Part shown: one piece after another, positions 55,180-64,000 of the stretch
Position numbering within the stretch: the stretch's first letter is position 1
Layout: each line of letters starts with the position of its first letter
Assembly: GCA_025351385.1 (NCBI GenBank)
Contig: JANXWA010000006.1
Coordinates: 1-64,000, forward strand
Direction of reading: 5' to 3'
DNA length: 64,000 nucleotides
From: Acidimicrobiales bacterium
GTDB taxonomy: Bacteria; Actinomycetota; Acidimicrobiia; Acidimicrobiales; RAAP-2
Position numbers and translations under genes: made by a program
The notes under the pieces: model-generated
The model's input: the letters and a program-made list of their open reading frames with translations, nothing else
Databases searched by the model: none
Told to the model about the DNA's origin: nothing

Positions 55180-57681
55180 ATGACTGACGCGATTCGCGTA
55201 AGTAGCCCGATTACGGGCACCGACAAGACCCTGAGTTTTGAAGCGGGCCACCTGGCCCAACTCGCCGACGGAGCCGTAGTGGCCCGCATCGGCGACACCA
55301 TGCTGCTGGCCACCGTGGCCGCGGCGAGGACCGTGCGCGAGGGGACCGACTTCTTCCCGCTCACCGTCGACATCGAAGAGCGCGCCTACGCCGCCGGCAA
55401 GATCCCGGGCGCCTTCTTCCGCCGCGAGGCCAAGCCCTCGGACCAGGCCGTGCTGACCTGTCGTCTCATCGACCGTCCGCTGCGCCCCTCGTTCCCGAAG
55501 GGATTCCGCAACGAGACCCAGGTCGTCGGCACCATCTTCAGCGCCGACCAGGAGAACCCGTACGACGTGCTCGCGATCAACGCCGCCTCGGCGGCCCTGA
55601 TGATCTCGGGCATCCCCTTCGACGGCCCGATCGGCGCCGTGCGCATGGCCTACACCACCGACGGTGAGTGGGCTCCGCACCCGACCTACGCCGAGGGAGA
55701 CGCCGCCACCTTTGAGCTCGTCGTCGCCGGTCGTGCATTGACCGACTCGGTTGAGTCCGACGTCGCGATCATGATGGTCGAGGCCGGAGGCACCGAGGGT
55801 TCGTTCGAGAAGTACGCCGACGGCGCACCGAAAGTGTCCGAGGAGGTCCTCTCGGCCGGACTCGAGGCGTCCAAGCTCTGGATCCGTGAGGCGATCAACC
55901 TCCAGCGCGAGCTCGTCAAGGAGTTCGTCGCCGCTCGCGGGCCGCTGCGCACCTTCGCGTACGAGACGCAGTCCGACTACCAGGACGACGTGCTCGCCCG
56001 GGTCGACGCCGTCGGCAACGCCTCGATCACCGAGGCGAACAAGCTGACGACCAAGTCGGCGCGCAACGACGCACTCGACGCGGCGACGGCCTCGATCATC
56101 GAGCAGCTCAGCGCGGAGTTCCCGGACCGCAAGGGTGAGATCAAGGCGGCCGTGAAGTCGGTCACCAAGAAGATCGTCCGCAAGCGCATCGTCGAGGAGG
56201 GCGTACGCATCGACGGACGCAACGTAACCGACCTGCGTCCGCTGGCGGCCGAGATCGACCTCTTCCCGATGACTCACGGCTCGGCGCTGTTCCAGCGCGG
56301 CGAGACCCAGGTGGTCAACGTGACGACGCTCGGCATGCCCCGCATGCGCCAGCAGCTCGACACGATCGGCCCCGACGAGTACCGCCGCTACATGCACCAC
56401 TACAACTTCCCGCCCTACTCGGTGGGTGAGACCGGCCGCGTGGGCATGCCCAAGCGCCGCGAGGTCGGCCACGGCATGCTCGCCGAGCGGGCCCTCATCC
56501 CCGTACTGCCGAGCGAGCAGGACTTCGCGTACACGCTGCGCGTGGTCTCTGACGTCATGCAGTCCAACGGCTCGACGTCCATGGCGTCGGTCTGCGGCTC
56601 GTCGCTGTCGTTGATGGCGGCCGGCGTGCCGATCAAGGCCCCCGTCGCGGGCATCGCGATGGGCCTCGTCTACGACGAGGGCAAGTACGTGACTCTCACC
56701 GACATCCTCGGTGCCGAGGACGCGTTCGGAGACATGGACTTCAAGGTCGCCGGCACCGCCGACGCGGTCACCGCGCTGCAGCTCGACACGAAGATCGACG
56801 GCCTCCCGGCCGACGTTCTCTCGAAGGCCCTGCACCAGGCGAAGGAGGCCCGCATGGCCATCTTGAAGGTCATCACCGACACGATCGCCGAGCCCCGCCC
56901 GCAGGTCGCCGAGGTCGCTCCGAAGATCGTCAGCATGGAGATCCCGATCGACAAGATCGGTGAGGTCATCGGACCCAAGGGCAAGGTCATCAACACGCTG
57001 CAGCAAGAGACCGGCGCGGACATCGCCGTGGACGACGACGGTGTCGTCGGCACGGTGACCATCGGTGCCAAGGACGGTCGCGCGGTCGAGGAAGCCCGTC
57101 GCCGCATCGCCTTGATCCTGGACCCCCCGACGCCCGAGGTCGGTGCGGTCTACCCCGGCCGCGTCGTCAATCTCGCGAAGTTCGGCGCGTTCGTGTCGAT
57201 CATGCCCGGACGTGACGGCCTCTTGCACATCTCGAAGATGGCGCCGCTCAACGGCGGCAAGCGCATCGGCCAGGTCGAGGACGTCCTCGAGCTCGGCCAG
57301 GCGATCGAGGTGAAGGTCGACGACATCGACCCGCAGGGCAAGGTCTCGCTCTCGCTCGCTGGCGAGTACGCCGACATGGCGAGCGACGAGGGTGACGCCC
57401 GTCCGCCGCGCGCCCCACGTGAGAGCGCCGACCGTGACCGTGGTGGGCGCGACCGCGCCCCCCGTGAGCGCGCCCCGCGCGACCACGACCGGGCTCCTCG
57501 TGACAGTGACCGAGCCCCGCGCGACAGCGCCGGCTCGGCCCGTCCGGTCCCGTCGTCGTCCTTCGAGGCTGCCTTCGAGGCCGAGTTGGCCGACGAGATC
57601 GGCGACCTGGGCCCCGGCGGCCCGTCGTTCTCCGAAGGTGAGGGTGGCGGGCGTCGCAGCCCACGGCCTCGTCGTCGTTAG
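55180..57681 (+). CDS. pnp: Polyribonucleotide nucleotidyltransferase (PNPase)
   Basis: 833-residue phosphorolytic 3'-5' exoribonuclease. It has two RNase PH-type domains (the first with ATVAAARTVREG and FFRREAKPSDQAVLTCRLIDRPLRP; the second with GSALFQRGETQV and SLMAAGVPIKAPVAGIAMGL), then KH (IPIDKIGEVIGPKGKVIN), S1, and a disordered tail with RAPRD/RAPRE repeats. GGAG upstream of ATG 55180; a frame to 55099 covers the leader. Homologues in actinobacteria may also make ppGpp-responsive 3' tails. Confidence 0.96.
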   Translation: MTDAIRVSSPITGTDKTLSFEAGHLAQLADGAVVARIGDTMLLATVAAARTVREGTDFFPLTVDIEERAYAAGKIPGAFFRREAKPSDQAVLTCRLIDRPLRPSFPKGFRNETQVVGTIFSADQENPYDVLAINAASAALMISGIPFDGPIGAVRMAYTTDGEWAPHPTYAEGDAATFELVVAGRALTDSVESDVAIMMVEAGGTEGSFEKYADGAPKVSEEVLSAGLEASKLWIREAINLQRELVKEFVAARGPLRTFAYETQSDYQDDVLARVDAVGNASITEANKLTTKSARNDALDAATASIIEQLSAEFPDRKGEIKAAVKSVTKKIVRKRIVEEGVRIDGRNVTDLRPLAAEIDLFPMTHGSALFQRGETQVVNVTTLGMPRMRQQLDTIGPDEYRRYMHHYNFPPYSVGETGRVGMPKRREVGHGMLAERALIPVLPSEQDFAYTLRVVSDVMQSNGSTSMASVCGSSLSLMAAGVPIKAPVAGIAMGLVYDEGKYVTLTDILGAEDAFGDMDFKVAGTADAVTALQLDTKIDGLPADVLSKALHQAKEARMAILKVITDTIAEPRPQVAEVAPKIVSMEIPIDKIGEVIGPKGKVINTLQQETGADIAVDDDGVVGTVTIGAKDGRAVEEARRRIALILDPPTPEVGAVYPGRVVNLAKFGAFVSIMPGRDGLLHISKMAPLNGGKRIGQVEDVLELGQAIEVKVDDIDPQGKVSLSLAGEYADMASDEGDARPPRAPRESADRDRGGRDRAPRERAPRDHDRAPRDSDRAPRDSAGSARPVPSSSFEAAFEAELADEIGDLGPGGPSFSEGEGGGRRSPRPRRR

Positions 57682-57688
57682 TCCTACC

Positions 57689-57731
57689 AGGCCCGTGTCG
57701 CGCAGTCGCCATGATTGCTCGGCACGGGCCT
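57689..57731 (+). terminator. Candidate pnp terminator hairpin
   Basis: AGGCCCGTG (57689-57697) pairs with CACGGGCCT (57723-57731) around a 25-base loop, eight bases after the pnp stop. No T tract. Confidence 0.45.
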
Positions 57732-57742
57732 CGTGCACTCCG

Positions 57743-57748
57743 TAGCGT
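57743..57748 (+). promoter_or_regulatory. -10 element of leaderless promoter for the YfhO-like gene
   Basis: TAGCGT six bases before the GTG at 57755. A Shine-Dalgarno-like GGGAGG also lies five bases before a second in-frame GTG at 57761, so either start is possible. Confidence 0.45.
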
Positions 57749-57754
57749 AGGGAG

Positions 57755-60454
57755 GTGCCCGTGACGAACGCTTCGCTGCCCGAGAGGTGGTGGCGACCAC
57801 TCTCACGCGGCGACCGTCTGGCCGTCGGGTTGATCCTGCTCTTCCCACTGGTCCTGTTCGGCCTCCCGGCCCTCGTCGGCCACCCGTCGATCGTGGCCGA
57901 CAACCTCATCCAGAACTTCCCGTTGCGCGTCTTGACGGGCGAGCAGATCCGGTCGGGCCACCTGCCGCTGCTGAACCCGCTCGCGAACTCCTCGACCCCG
58001 TTGCTGGGCGGGATGAACGCCGGCTCCTTCTTCCCCGCGACGTTCCTCTTTGTGATCATGCCGGCGGTCCTCGCGTGGGTGCTCAACCTGGTCCTCGTCT
58101 ACGTCGCAGCGGCGCTCGGCATGTTCGCACTGCTGCGCTGGCACCGCATACGCACCCTGTCGGCGACCGTGGCGTCGTTGGTGTTCGCCTACACCGGATC
58201 GATGATGGGCCAGATGGTCCACCTCGGGGTGATCCAGGGCTTCGCGATGCTCCCGTGGGCGATATTGGCCCTGCTCGCCTTGGCCCGCGCCCTTCGCGCA
58301 CTGAGGCCAGGGGCGCGGTGGCGCGAGACGCTGCGCGCGGTGGCGCCAGGCCTGCTCTCCTTCGCGGTGCTCTGGGGGCTCGAGTGTCTCACGGGAGAGC
58401 CCCGGGCCATCGCCGAGATCGAGCTGCTGACGATGATCGTTGTGCCGTGCGTGGTGTTCGTGCGCAGTTCGTACCAGCCCGTACGGTGGCGCGAGCGGGC
58501 CCTCTACGTCGTTGCGGTCGTCGTCGGAGTTGGCTGGGGCGTAGTGATTGGCCTGGCCCAACTGCTGCCGGGATGGAACTTCATCGCCCAGTCCCAGCGC
58601 GCCTCGATCTCGTACAGCTTCTTTGGCGCCGGGTCGCTGTACCTGCGCTGGACGACGCTGCTCTTCGACCAGACCATCATCGGCTCCAACGGCTTCTTCG
58701 GCCAGCCGAGCTTCTTCACGAGCTACAACCTGCCCGAGGTGACCGGCTACGTCGGGGTGCTCGCGCTGGTCGCGGTCGCCGGCTTCCTCGCCCGACTGAC
58801 GCGCCGGGGCTGGCGCGGCGAGGAACGCGACTACGCCCTCTACTTCGTCGTGGTCGTCGTGGGCCTACTCGCGACGTGGGGGAGCCAGACGCCGCTCGGC
58901 TACGTCTTCCAGCAGATTCCCCTCTTCGGCAGCACCCGTCTGCAGAGCCGAAACGTCGTGCTCGTCGACCTCGGGGCGACCATCCTGCTCGGCTGGTGGC
59001 TCAACCGGCTCGAGGCGCGTGACCTCGATGGTGCGGGACTGAGCGCACGGCGCCGATGGCTCACCCTGGCGCCGGCCGTCGCGACGGTCCTGCTATCGCT
59101 CGCGATGGTGGTCCGGGGGCCGGAGATCGTGCGGTGGATCGGGGCGCCGAAGGGCGTGTCGAGCATGGCCAGTCACGAGACCCTCACGCTGGTGCTCCAG
59201 GTGCTGGTCGCCGGGTCGATCTGCGCCGTCGTGCTCTGGTCGCGCCGGCTGGTCCACTTCGTGCGATGGCTCGTGGTGATCACGGCGGTCGACGTGGTCG
59301 TCTTCCTGCTCTTCTGCTCGACCGGCATTGTCGCGGGCAACGTGAACGTCATGCCGTCGCGGGCCAACGCCCTCGGCCAGCTCGGCGGTGCCGGACGCTT
59401 CGCGCTGGTCGACCCGACCCGTCAGCACTTCAACGAGTTCGTCGCCATCGGGGCGCCGAACCTGAACGTCTTCACGGGGGTCCCGAGCGTCCAGGGCTAC
59501 GGCTCGCTCATCAACTCGCTCTACGGCAACGTCACCTACACCCATCCGCTCTTCAGCCTCGATTCCTGTCGACTGGTCCACGGGACGTTCAAGCCCCTGC
59601 GCCTCGCGGCCGTCGTGATCGCCGCGGACGTCCTCGCGACGCCGGTCACCTCCTCGACCCCGCACCCGATCTGGTGCCAGACCCTCTCGAGCGTGACGAA
59701 CGCGCAGCGCTACTTCGGCCAACGTTTCGCGGTGCACGACATCACGCTCGAGGGCGACCATGGGTCCACGGTCTCGGCCGGGCCGGTGACGGCCCAGCTG
59801 CTCGACGCGAAGGGGCGAGCCTTTGGACCCATCATCGTCGAGCTTGGCGCGCCGACGATGACCTTCGACTTCGGACCGGACCACCTGACCGCCACCGGCG
59901 TGCAGCTGAACGCCCCGGCCGGCGCCGTGCTCTTCTCGACCACCGTCTCGCAGAACTTCCACCGCCCCTCCTACCGTCTGAACGGCGGCTTCCAACAGGC
60001 CCTTTCGACCAGGTCGTGGCGGGTCGGTCCGACGACCGGAACGTTGACCATCTTTCGCGCGGTCCACGTGCTGGCGTCGGCGTGGCTCGAGGCCCCTACG
60101 ACGCACTCGAGGATCACGTCGATCCGCGACGCCAGTTGGGGCGACTCGTGGATCACCGTGCGCACCGAGCAACCCGCGATCCTGCGGCGTTCGAACGAGT
60201 GGTTGCCGGGTTGGCGTGCGACGGCCGTCAACACCGAGACCGGACGGAGCCGCTCGCTCGTCGTCGAGCGTTCGGGCCTGATCCAGCGCGTGACCGTGCC
60301 GGCGGGAAGGTGGCAGGTCCACTTCCACTACCACGCGCCCTACATCGAGCTCGGAATCGCCACCTCGGCACTCGGCTCGATCTCGTTGATCGGGGTCGTC
60401 GCCCTCTATCAAGGTTGGTTCCGTCGAAAGTCGGACGGTAGGGTTCTGGAATGA
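57755..60454 (+). CDS. YfhO-like polytopic membrane protein (GT-C type candidate)
   Basis: 899-residue membrane protein with about 12 hydrophobic helices in the first 560 residues and a soluble beta-rich C-terminal domain (about 570-865) before a last helix. The first external loop (PSIVADNLIQNFPLRVLTGE, then SGHLPLLNPLANSSTPLLG) has the Asp and the HLPLxNP motif of YfhO/GT-C glycosyltransferases. Those proteins modify wall polymers or lipids with sugars from polyprenyl phosphate, so it may glycosylate an envelope component; substrate unknown. It sits between pnp and dapB, and its stop overlaps dapB by four bases. Confidence 0.7.
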   Translation: MPVTNASLPERWWRPLSRGDRLAVGLILLFPLVLFGLPALVGHPSIVADNLIQNFPLRVLTGEQIRSGHLPLLNPLANSSTPLLGGMNAGSFFPATFLFVIMPAVLAWVLNLVLVYVAAALGMFALLRWHRIRTLSATVASLVFAYTGSMMGQMVHLGVIQGFAMLPWAILALLALARALRALRPGARWRETLRAVAPGLLSFAVLWGLECLTGEPRAIAEIELLTMIVVPCVVFVRSSYQPVRWRERALYVVAVVVGVGWGVVIGLAQLLPGWNFIAQSQRASISYSFFGAGSLYLRWTTLLFDQTIIGSNGFFGQPSFFTSYNLPEVTGYVGVLALVAVAGFLARLTRRGWRGEERDYALYFVVVVVGLLATWGSQTPLGYVFQQIPLFGSTRLQSRNVVLVDLGATILLGWWLNRLEARDLDGAGLSARRRWLTLAPAVATVLLSLAMVVRGPEIVRWIGAPKGVSSMASHETLTLVLQVLVAGSICAVVLWSRRLVHFVRWLVVITAVDVVVFLLFCSTGIVAGNVNVMPSRANALGQLGGAGRFALVDPTRQHFNEFVAIGAPNLNVFTGVPSVQGYGSLINSLYGNVTYTHPLFSLDSCRLVHGTFKPLRLAAVVIAADVLATPVTSSTPHPIWCQTLSSVTNAQRYFGQRFAVHDITLEGDHGSTVSAGPVTAQLLDAKGRAFGPIIVELGAPTMTFDFGPDHLTATGVQLNAPAGAVLFSTTVSQNFHRPSYRLNGGFQQALSTRSWRVGPTTGTLTIFRAVHVLASAWLEAPTTHSRITSIRDASWGDSWITVRTEQPAILRRSNEWLPGWRATAVNTETGRSRSLVVERSGLIQRVTVPAGRWQVHFHYHAPYIELGIATSALGSISLIGVVALYQGWFRRKSDGRVLE
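60439..60444 (+). promoter_or_regulatory. -10 element of leaderless dapB promoter
   Basis: TAGGGT six bases before the dapB ATG, inside the end of the upstream gene. Confidence 0.6.
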
Positions 60455-61221
60455 AACGCATCGGTATCGTCGGCGGCGCCGGTCGGATGGGTCAAGTGAT
60501 GGCCGAAGGGCTCTCGGCGGCGCCGGACCTCGAAGTCGTCGCGCTCGTGGACGTGCACGAGCCCGAGGAACTCTTCGGCGCCGTCTACGCCCCGTCGCTG
60601 GAGGATCTCAAGGACTCGTCCCTGGACGTCGTCGTCGACTTCTCGGTCCCCGACAGCGTGGTCCACTCGGCGAACTGGTGCGCGGACCACGGCGTGGCGC
60701 TCGTCATCGGCACGACCGGCTTCTCGGAGGCCCAGCGCGCCGAGGTCGTGAGCGCCGGCCAGAAGGTGGGAGTCGTGATGACGTCGAACTTCTCGATCGG
60801 CGCCGTCCTCGCCGAACGCTTCGCCGTACAGGCCGCCCCGTACTTTGAGCGCGCCGAGATCATCGAGATGCACCATGATCGCAAGGTCGACGCTCCCTCG
60901 GGGACCTCGATCGCGACGGCTAACGCCATCGCCCAAGCGAGAGCCGCGGCGGGACGCGAACCGATGCAGGACCCGACGACTCGCACCACGCTCGACGGCG
61001 CGCGCGGCGCCGACGCCGGGGGCGGCGTGCGGATCCACTCGGTGCGCCTGGCGGGCCTCGTCGCCCATCAGGTCGTGCTCTTCGGCGGACCGGGCGAGGG
61101 CCTCACCATCCGCCACGACTCGTTCGACCGTCAGAGCTTCGTGCCCGGCGTGGCGACCGCAGTGCGCGCCATTGACGCGACGCCACGATTCCTCGATAGC
61201 ATTTCGTCGCTCGTCGAGTGA
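60451..61221 (+). CDS. dapB: 4-hydroxy-tetrahydrodipicolinate reductase
   Basis: 256-residue NAD(P)H enzyme of the lysine/diaminopimelate pathway. The nucleotide-binding loop is GGAGRMGQ at 8-15; the substrate region has IIEMHHDRKVDAPSGTS with the catalytic His pair and Lys; FSVPDSVVHSANW and GTTGFSE are also conserved. Product feeds both lysine and peptidoglycan. Start set by TAGGGT-N6-ATG. dapA, the preceding enzyme in the pathway, follows. Confidence 0.97.
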   Translation: MKRIGIVGGAGRMGQVMAEGLSAAPDLEVVALVDVHEPEELFGAVYAPSLEDLKDSSLDVVVDFSVPDSVVHSANWCADHGVALVIGTTGFSEAQRAEVVSAGQKVGVVMTSNFSIGAVLAERFAVQAAPYFERAEIIEMHHDRKVDAPSGTSIATANAIAQARAAAGREPMQDPTTRTTLDGARGADAGGGVRIHSVRLAGLVAHQVVLFGGPGEGLTIRHDSFDRQSFVPGVATAVRAIDATPRFLDSISSLVE

Positions 61222-61246
61222 ATCGAGGCCGTCTCGCGACGGCTGG

Positions 61247-61252
61247 TAACTT
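61247..61252 (+). promoter_or_regulatory. -10 element of leaderless dapA promoter
   Basis: TAACTT six bases before the dapA ATG, in the 37-base dapB-dapA gap. Confidence 0.6.
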
Positions 61253-61258
61253 CGTCTT

Positions 61259-62155
61259 ATGACCGCACCTCGATTCGGACGCGTCCTCACCGCCATGGTG
61301 ACGCCCTTCGCGCCCGACGGAACGATCGACTTCGACGTGGCCATCGAATTGGCCGAGCACCTCGTCGCCGAGGGCAGTGACGGCCTGGTACTGGCCGGCT
61401 CGACCGGGGAGGGCTCGGCCCTGTCGGACCAGGAGAAGCTCGAGCTGTTCGCCTGCGTCGCCGGGGCGGTCGAGGTCCCGGTGCTCGCCGGCACGTCGTC
61501 CGCGGACACCGCCCGATCGGTCGCCCTGACGGGCCAGGTGGCCGCCACCGGCGCCAGCGGGATCCTGGCGACCACTCCCGCCTACGCTCGACCGAGCCAG
61601 GCCGGCATCGCCGCGCACCTCGGCGCGATCGCGGAGTCGACCGAGCTGCCGGTCATGCTCTACGACATCCCCTCGCGCACCGGACGAAAGATCGCCGTGT
61701 CGACGACGATCAACCTCGTGCAGACGCACTCGAACATCACCGCCCTGAAGGACGCGTCCGGCGACCTCGTGTCGGCCGCGCACCTGAAGGCCGTGCTCGG
61801 CGACGCCCTCGACCTCTACAGCGGCGACGACGCGCTGATCCTGCCCTTCATGGCGATCGGGGCCGTCGGTATCGTGTCGGTCGCGGCGCACTGGGCCGGC
61901 CCCGAGTTCGCGGCCCTCGTCCAGAGCGTCGAGCGGGGCGACTGGCGCGAGGCCCGGCGCCTCAACGAACTGCTCGTCGCGAGCTGCGCCTTCGAGGGCA
62001 CCGAGTCCTACCCCAACCCGATGCCGAGCAAGGCCGTCCTGCGGGCCCTCGGCATCAACGTCGGACAGTGCCGTCTGCCGAACGCCGCGAGCGACGCCAT
62101 GCTCGACGCCGCCGCCACCGCGCTGGTCACCACGCTGCGAGCGGCCCGTGCCTAA
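61259..62155 (+). CDS. dapA: 4-hydroxy-tetrahydrodipicolinate synthase
   Basis: 298-residue TIM-barrel aldolase condensing pyruvate with aspartate semialdehyde. The Schiff-base Lys is K164 in TALKDASGD, Y135 lies in MLYDIPSRTG, and GSTGEGS forms the pyruvate-binding loop. Length is canonical. Start set by TAACTT-N6-ATG. Overlaps the RNase J gene by eight bases, the usual actinobacterial arrangement. Confidence 0.97.
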   Translation: MTAPRFGRVLTAMVTPFAPDGTIDFDVAIELAEHLVAEGSDGLVLAGSTGEGSALSDQEKLELFACVAGAVEVPVLAGTSSADTARSVALTGQVAATGASGILATTPAYARPSQAGIAAHLGAIAESTELPVMLYDIPSRTGRKIAVSTTINLVQTHSNITALKDASGDLVSAAHLKAVLGDALDLYSGDDALILPFMAIGAVGIVSVAAHWAGPEFAALVQSVERGDWREARRLNELLVASCAFEGTESYPNPMPSKAVLRALGINVGQCRLPNAASDAMLDAAATALVTTLRAARA

Positions 62156-63809
62156 GGCCAACGTCCGCGTCACGTTCCTCGGCGGCCTCGGCGAGATCGG
62201 GCGCAACTGCGCCGCCATCGAACAAGACGGACGGATCGTCGTCGTCGACGCTGGCCTGATGTTCCCCGAGCCCAACATGTACGGCGTCGACATCATCCTG
62301 CCGGACTTCCGCTGGCTGATCGAGCGGCGCGACCGCGTCGACGCGATCGTGCTGACCCACGGCCACGAGGACCACACCGGGGCGTTGCGCTACCTGGTGA
62401 AGGACGTCAACGTCCCGATCTACGGATCGGCCCTCACGCTCGGCTTCGCCCGCCACCGCCTCACCGAGGCGAAGGTCGCCAAGGACCTCACGTTCATCGA
62501 AGTCGCCGACGGCGAGCGTCGAAAGATCGGTCCGTTCGAGGTCGAGTTCATCCCCGTCACCCACTCGGTGCCGAGCGCGCACGCGCTGGCGTTCCATACG
62601 AGCGTCGGGATCATCGTGCACTCGGGCGACTTCAAGCTCGACCTCACTCCGATCGACAACCGGCGAACCGACATTTCGCGCCTGGCCGCATTGGGCGACG
62701 AGGGCGTGGCCCTCTTGCTCTGCGACTCCACCAACGCCGAGGAGCCGGGCTTCACCGCGTCGGAGCGCTCGGTCGGCGGCGCGCTGCGCCGCCTCTTCCT
62801 CGAGCGTCCCGAGCGTCGCATCGTCGTGGCCTGCTTCGCCAGTCATATCCACCGCGTCCAGCAGATCATCAACGTCGCCAAGGAGCAGAACCGCAAGATC
62901 GTCCTCATGGGCCGTTCAATGGAGTCCAACGCCAAGCTCGCGCGAAAGCTCCATCTGCTGCACGTCGACGCCGCGGACCTGATCGACATCGAGAACATCG
63001 ACCGCTACGCGCCCGGTGAGGTCTGCGTCATCTGCACCGGCAGTCAGGGCGAGCCCCTCGCCGCGCTCTCCAAGCTGTCGCGCGGCGACGCGCGGTTCCT
63101 GAAGGTCGGCGCCGACGACACCGTGATCCTCAGCTCGCACCCGATCCCGGGCAACGAATGGACGGTCGGACGGGTCATCGACGACCTGCACCGCGCCGCG
63201 GCCGAGGTCATCCACTCGGGCCACGAGCCGGTCCACGCCTCGGGCCACGCTCGCCAGGGCGAGCTGCGCACCTTCCACCAGCTGCTTCGTCCGCGCAACT
63301 TCGTTCCGGTGCACGGCGAGTACCGTCACATGGTCCACCACGCCGAACTGGCCCACTCGATGGGTCTCTCGCCCAAGCACGTGCTGATTTGCGAGGACGG
63401 CGACCAGATCGACGTGACCGCCGCGGGCATCAAGCGCGCCGGCCAGGTCCCCGCCGGCTTCCACTACATCGACGGTAGCGCCGGCGACCTCGACGAACGC
63501 CCGCTGGAGGAGCGTCGGATGCTCGCCGAGTACGGCGTGCTGCAGATCTCGGCCGGCGTCGACCAGGACCGTGGCACCATCGTCCAGCCGGTGCGCCTCA
63601 CGGCGAGGGGCTGGTTCGAGGGCGAGCACGACCGCAGCCTCATCGACGCGGTCACCCACGAGGTCCGTACGGCGATCGAAGCGTCCTTGCGTGACGGCAA
63701 CCGTGACGCGGAGTCGCTCAACAAGGTGGCTCAACGGGCGGCCGGCCGTCTGCTCGGCCAGAAGTACCGCCGCCAGCCCGTGCTGCTGGCGGCGATCGTC
63801 GTCCTCTGA
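62148..63809 (+). CDS. rnj: Ribonuclease J
   Basis: 553-residue beta-CASP metallo-beta-lactamase RNase with 5'-3' exo- and endonuclease activity. The metal motif HGHEDH is at 71-76, VHSGDFKLD carries a later ligand, CTGSQGEP and SSHPIPGNE belong to the beta-CASP core, and HASGHARQGEL is the phosphate-binding region. GTG start inside the dapA 3' end. With RNase E/G and PNPase also in this window, the main RNA-decay enzymes are all present. Confidence 0.95.
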   Translation: MPKANVRVTFLGGLGEIGRNCAAIEQDGRIVVVDAGLMFPEPNMYGVDIILPDFRWLIERRDRVDAIVLTHGHEDHTGALRYLVKDVNVPIYGSALTLGFARHRLTEAKVAKDLTFIEVADGERRKIGPFEVEFIPVTHSVPSAHALAFHTSVGIIVHSGDFKLDLTPIDNRRTDISRLAALGDEGVALLLCDSTNAEEPGFTASERSVGGALRRLFLERPERRIVVACFASHIHRVQQIINVAKEQNRKIVLMGRSMESNAKLARKLHLLHVDAADLIDIENIDRYAPGEVCVICTGSQGEPLAALSKLSRGDARFLKVGADDTVILSSHPIPGNEWTVGRVIDDLHRAAAEVIHSGHEPVHASGHARQGELRTFHQLLRPRNFVPVHGEYRHMVHHAELAHSMGLSPKHVLICEDGDQIDVTAAGIKRAGQVPAGFHYIDGSAGDLDERPLEERRMLAEYGVLQISAGVDQDRGTIVQPVRLTARGWFEGEHDRSLIDAVTHEVRTAIEASLRDGNRDAESLNKVAQRAAGRLLGQKYRRQPVLLAAIVVL

Positions 63810-63816
63810 GGCACCC

Positions 63817-64000
63817 TTAGGGTTCGGACTTGTCCGGTTCGCCGTGGTCGGCGTTGTCGCGACCGGTTCGCCAGTGCGCCTTCACGCTGATCGCCCCTTC
63901 GTCCAGCCCACGATCGAGCAGCGCGAACCTCACGGCCTTCAGTGTCGTGAACTCGCCAAACAGGTACGCGTGTCCGACGTCGGGCGGGAAGGCGAAGGCG
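63817..64000 (-). CDS. Siderophore-interacting protein, C-terminal fragment
   Basis: A minus-strand frame enters from the right edge and ends at TAA (63817-63819), giving about 60 residues. The pattern HAYLFGEFTTLKAVRFALLD, then RGLDEGAISVKAHWRTGR, matches the C-terminus of siderophore-interacting proteins (FAD-dependent ferric-siderophore reductases), which normally read GE...R.L...G....GYWR.G. It is convergent with rnj, with only seven bases between stops. Only the tail is visible. Confidence 0.65.
   Translation of the reverse strand, partial: AFAFPPDVGHAYLFGEFTTLKAVRFALLDRGLDEGAISVKAHWRTGRDNADHGEPDKSEP

Noticed and set aside
55072-58086. 1004-codon open frame on the minus strand
   Set aside because: It is an antisense shadow of pnp and the start of the next gene. 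High GC at third positions keeps the opposite strand open; the translation has no family motifs, while the plus strand has an unmistakable PNPase.

Overview
The window is dense (roughly 65% G+C by eye), GTG/TTG-rich bacterial chromosome. It reads as a deep-branching actinobacterium, most likely class Acidimicrobiia; that placement is an inference. Supporting points are a mycothiol-type maleylpyruvate-isomerase-family enzyme, an F420-type PPOX flavoprotein, an MtrA-MtrB-LpqB-like signalling operon, a class II DAHP synthase, ProS of the archaeal/eukaryotic type, RNase E/G and RNase J in the same genome, and the gene orders tig-clpP-clpX-folC-ndk, rpsB-tsf-pyrH-frr-cdsA-dxr-rseP-ispG-proS and rimP-nusA-ylxR-infB-rbfA-truB-ribF-rpsO-pnp. 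No prophage, insertion sequence, CRISPR array or replication origin was seen.

Layout. 1-6020: accessory start, with the tail of an unidentified gene, an exported DUF5666-like protein, a secreted GH16 glycosidase, an aldehyde dehydrogenase, a PPOX protein, a GT87-type mannosyltransferase and four tRNAs (Lys, His, Arg, Pro). 6106-11991: protein quality control (trigger factor, ClpP, ClpX), folate polyglutamylation and NDP kinase. 12078-20050: rod-shape operon mreB-mreC-mreD-PBP2 and a MacB-like ABC exporter. 20136-31741: RNase E/G behind a long structured leader, L21, L27, HU, a class III aminotransferase, a small Cys-rich protein, Obg, ProB, ProA, a MoxR/VWA pair and a histidine phosphatase. 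31708-37923: class II DAHP synthase broken by an apparent one-base frameshift, NadD, a tiny membrane protein, RsfS, the MtrAB/LpqB-like operon and XerC. 38054-47579: ribosomal protein S2, EF-Ts, UMP kinase, RRF, CdsA, the MEP-pathway enzymes Dxr and IspG flanking a site-2 protease, and ProS. 47642-57681: translation/RNA operon from RimP to PNPase. 57755-64000: a YfhO-like membrane protein, lysine-pathway DapB and DapA, RNase J, and the tail of a siderophore-interacting protein.

Two regulatory themes stand out. First, many genes start at a fixed distance from a TAnnnT -10 hexamer, usually exactly six bases, with no Shine-Dalgarno sequence. This is the signature of leaderless mRNAs; it was used here to choose starts and it reveals a short gene at 24667-24831. 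Second, genes for RNA metabolism and ribosome biogenesis (rne, rpsB, rimP-nusA-infB, rpsO, pnp) have structured leaders. The rimP leader combines a near-consensus promoter, a strong terminator-like hairpin, a 15-bp outer helix and a strand complementary to the ribosome binding site, so it is a good candidate for an undescribed autoregulatory RNA.
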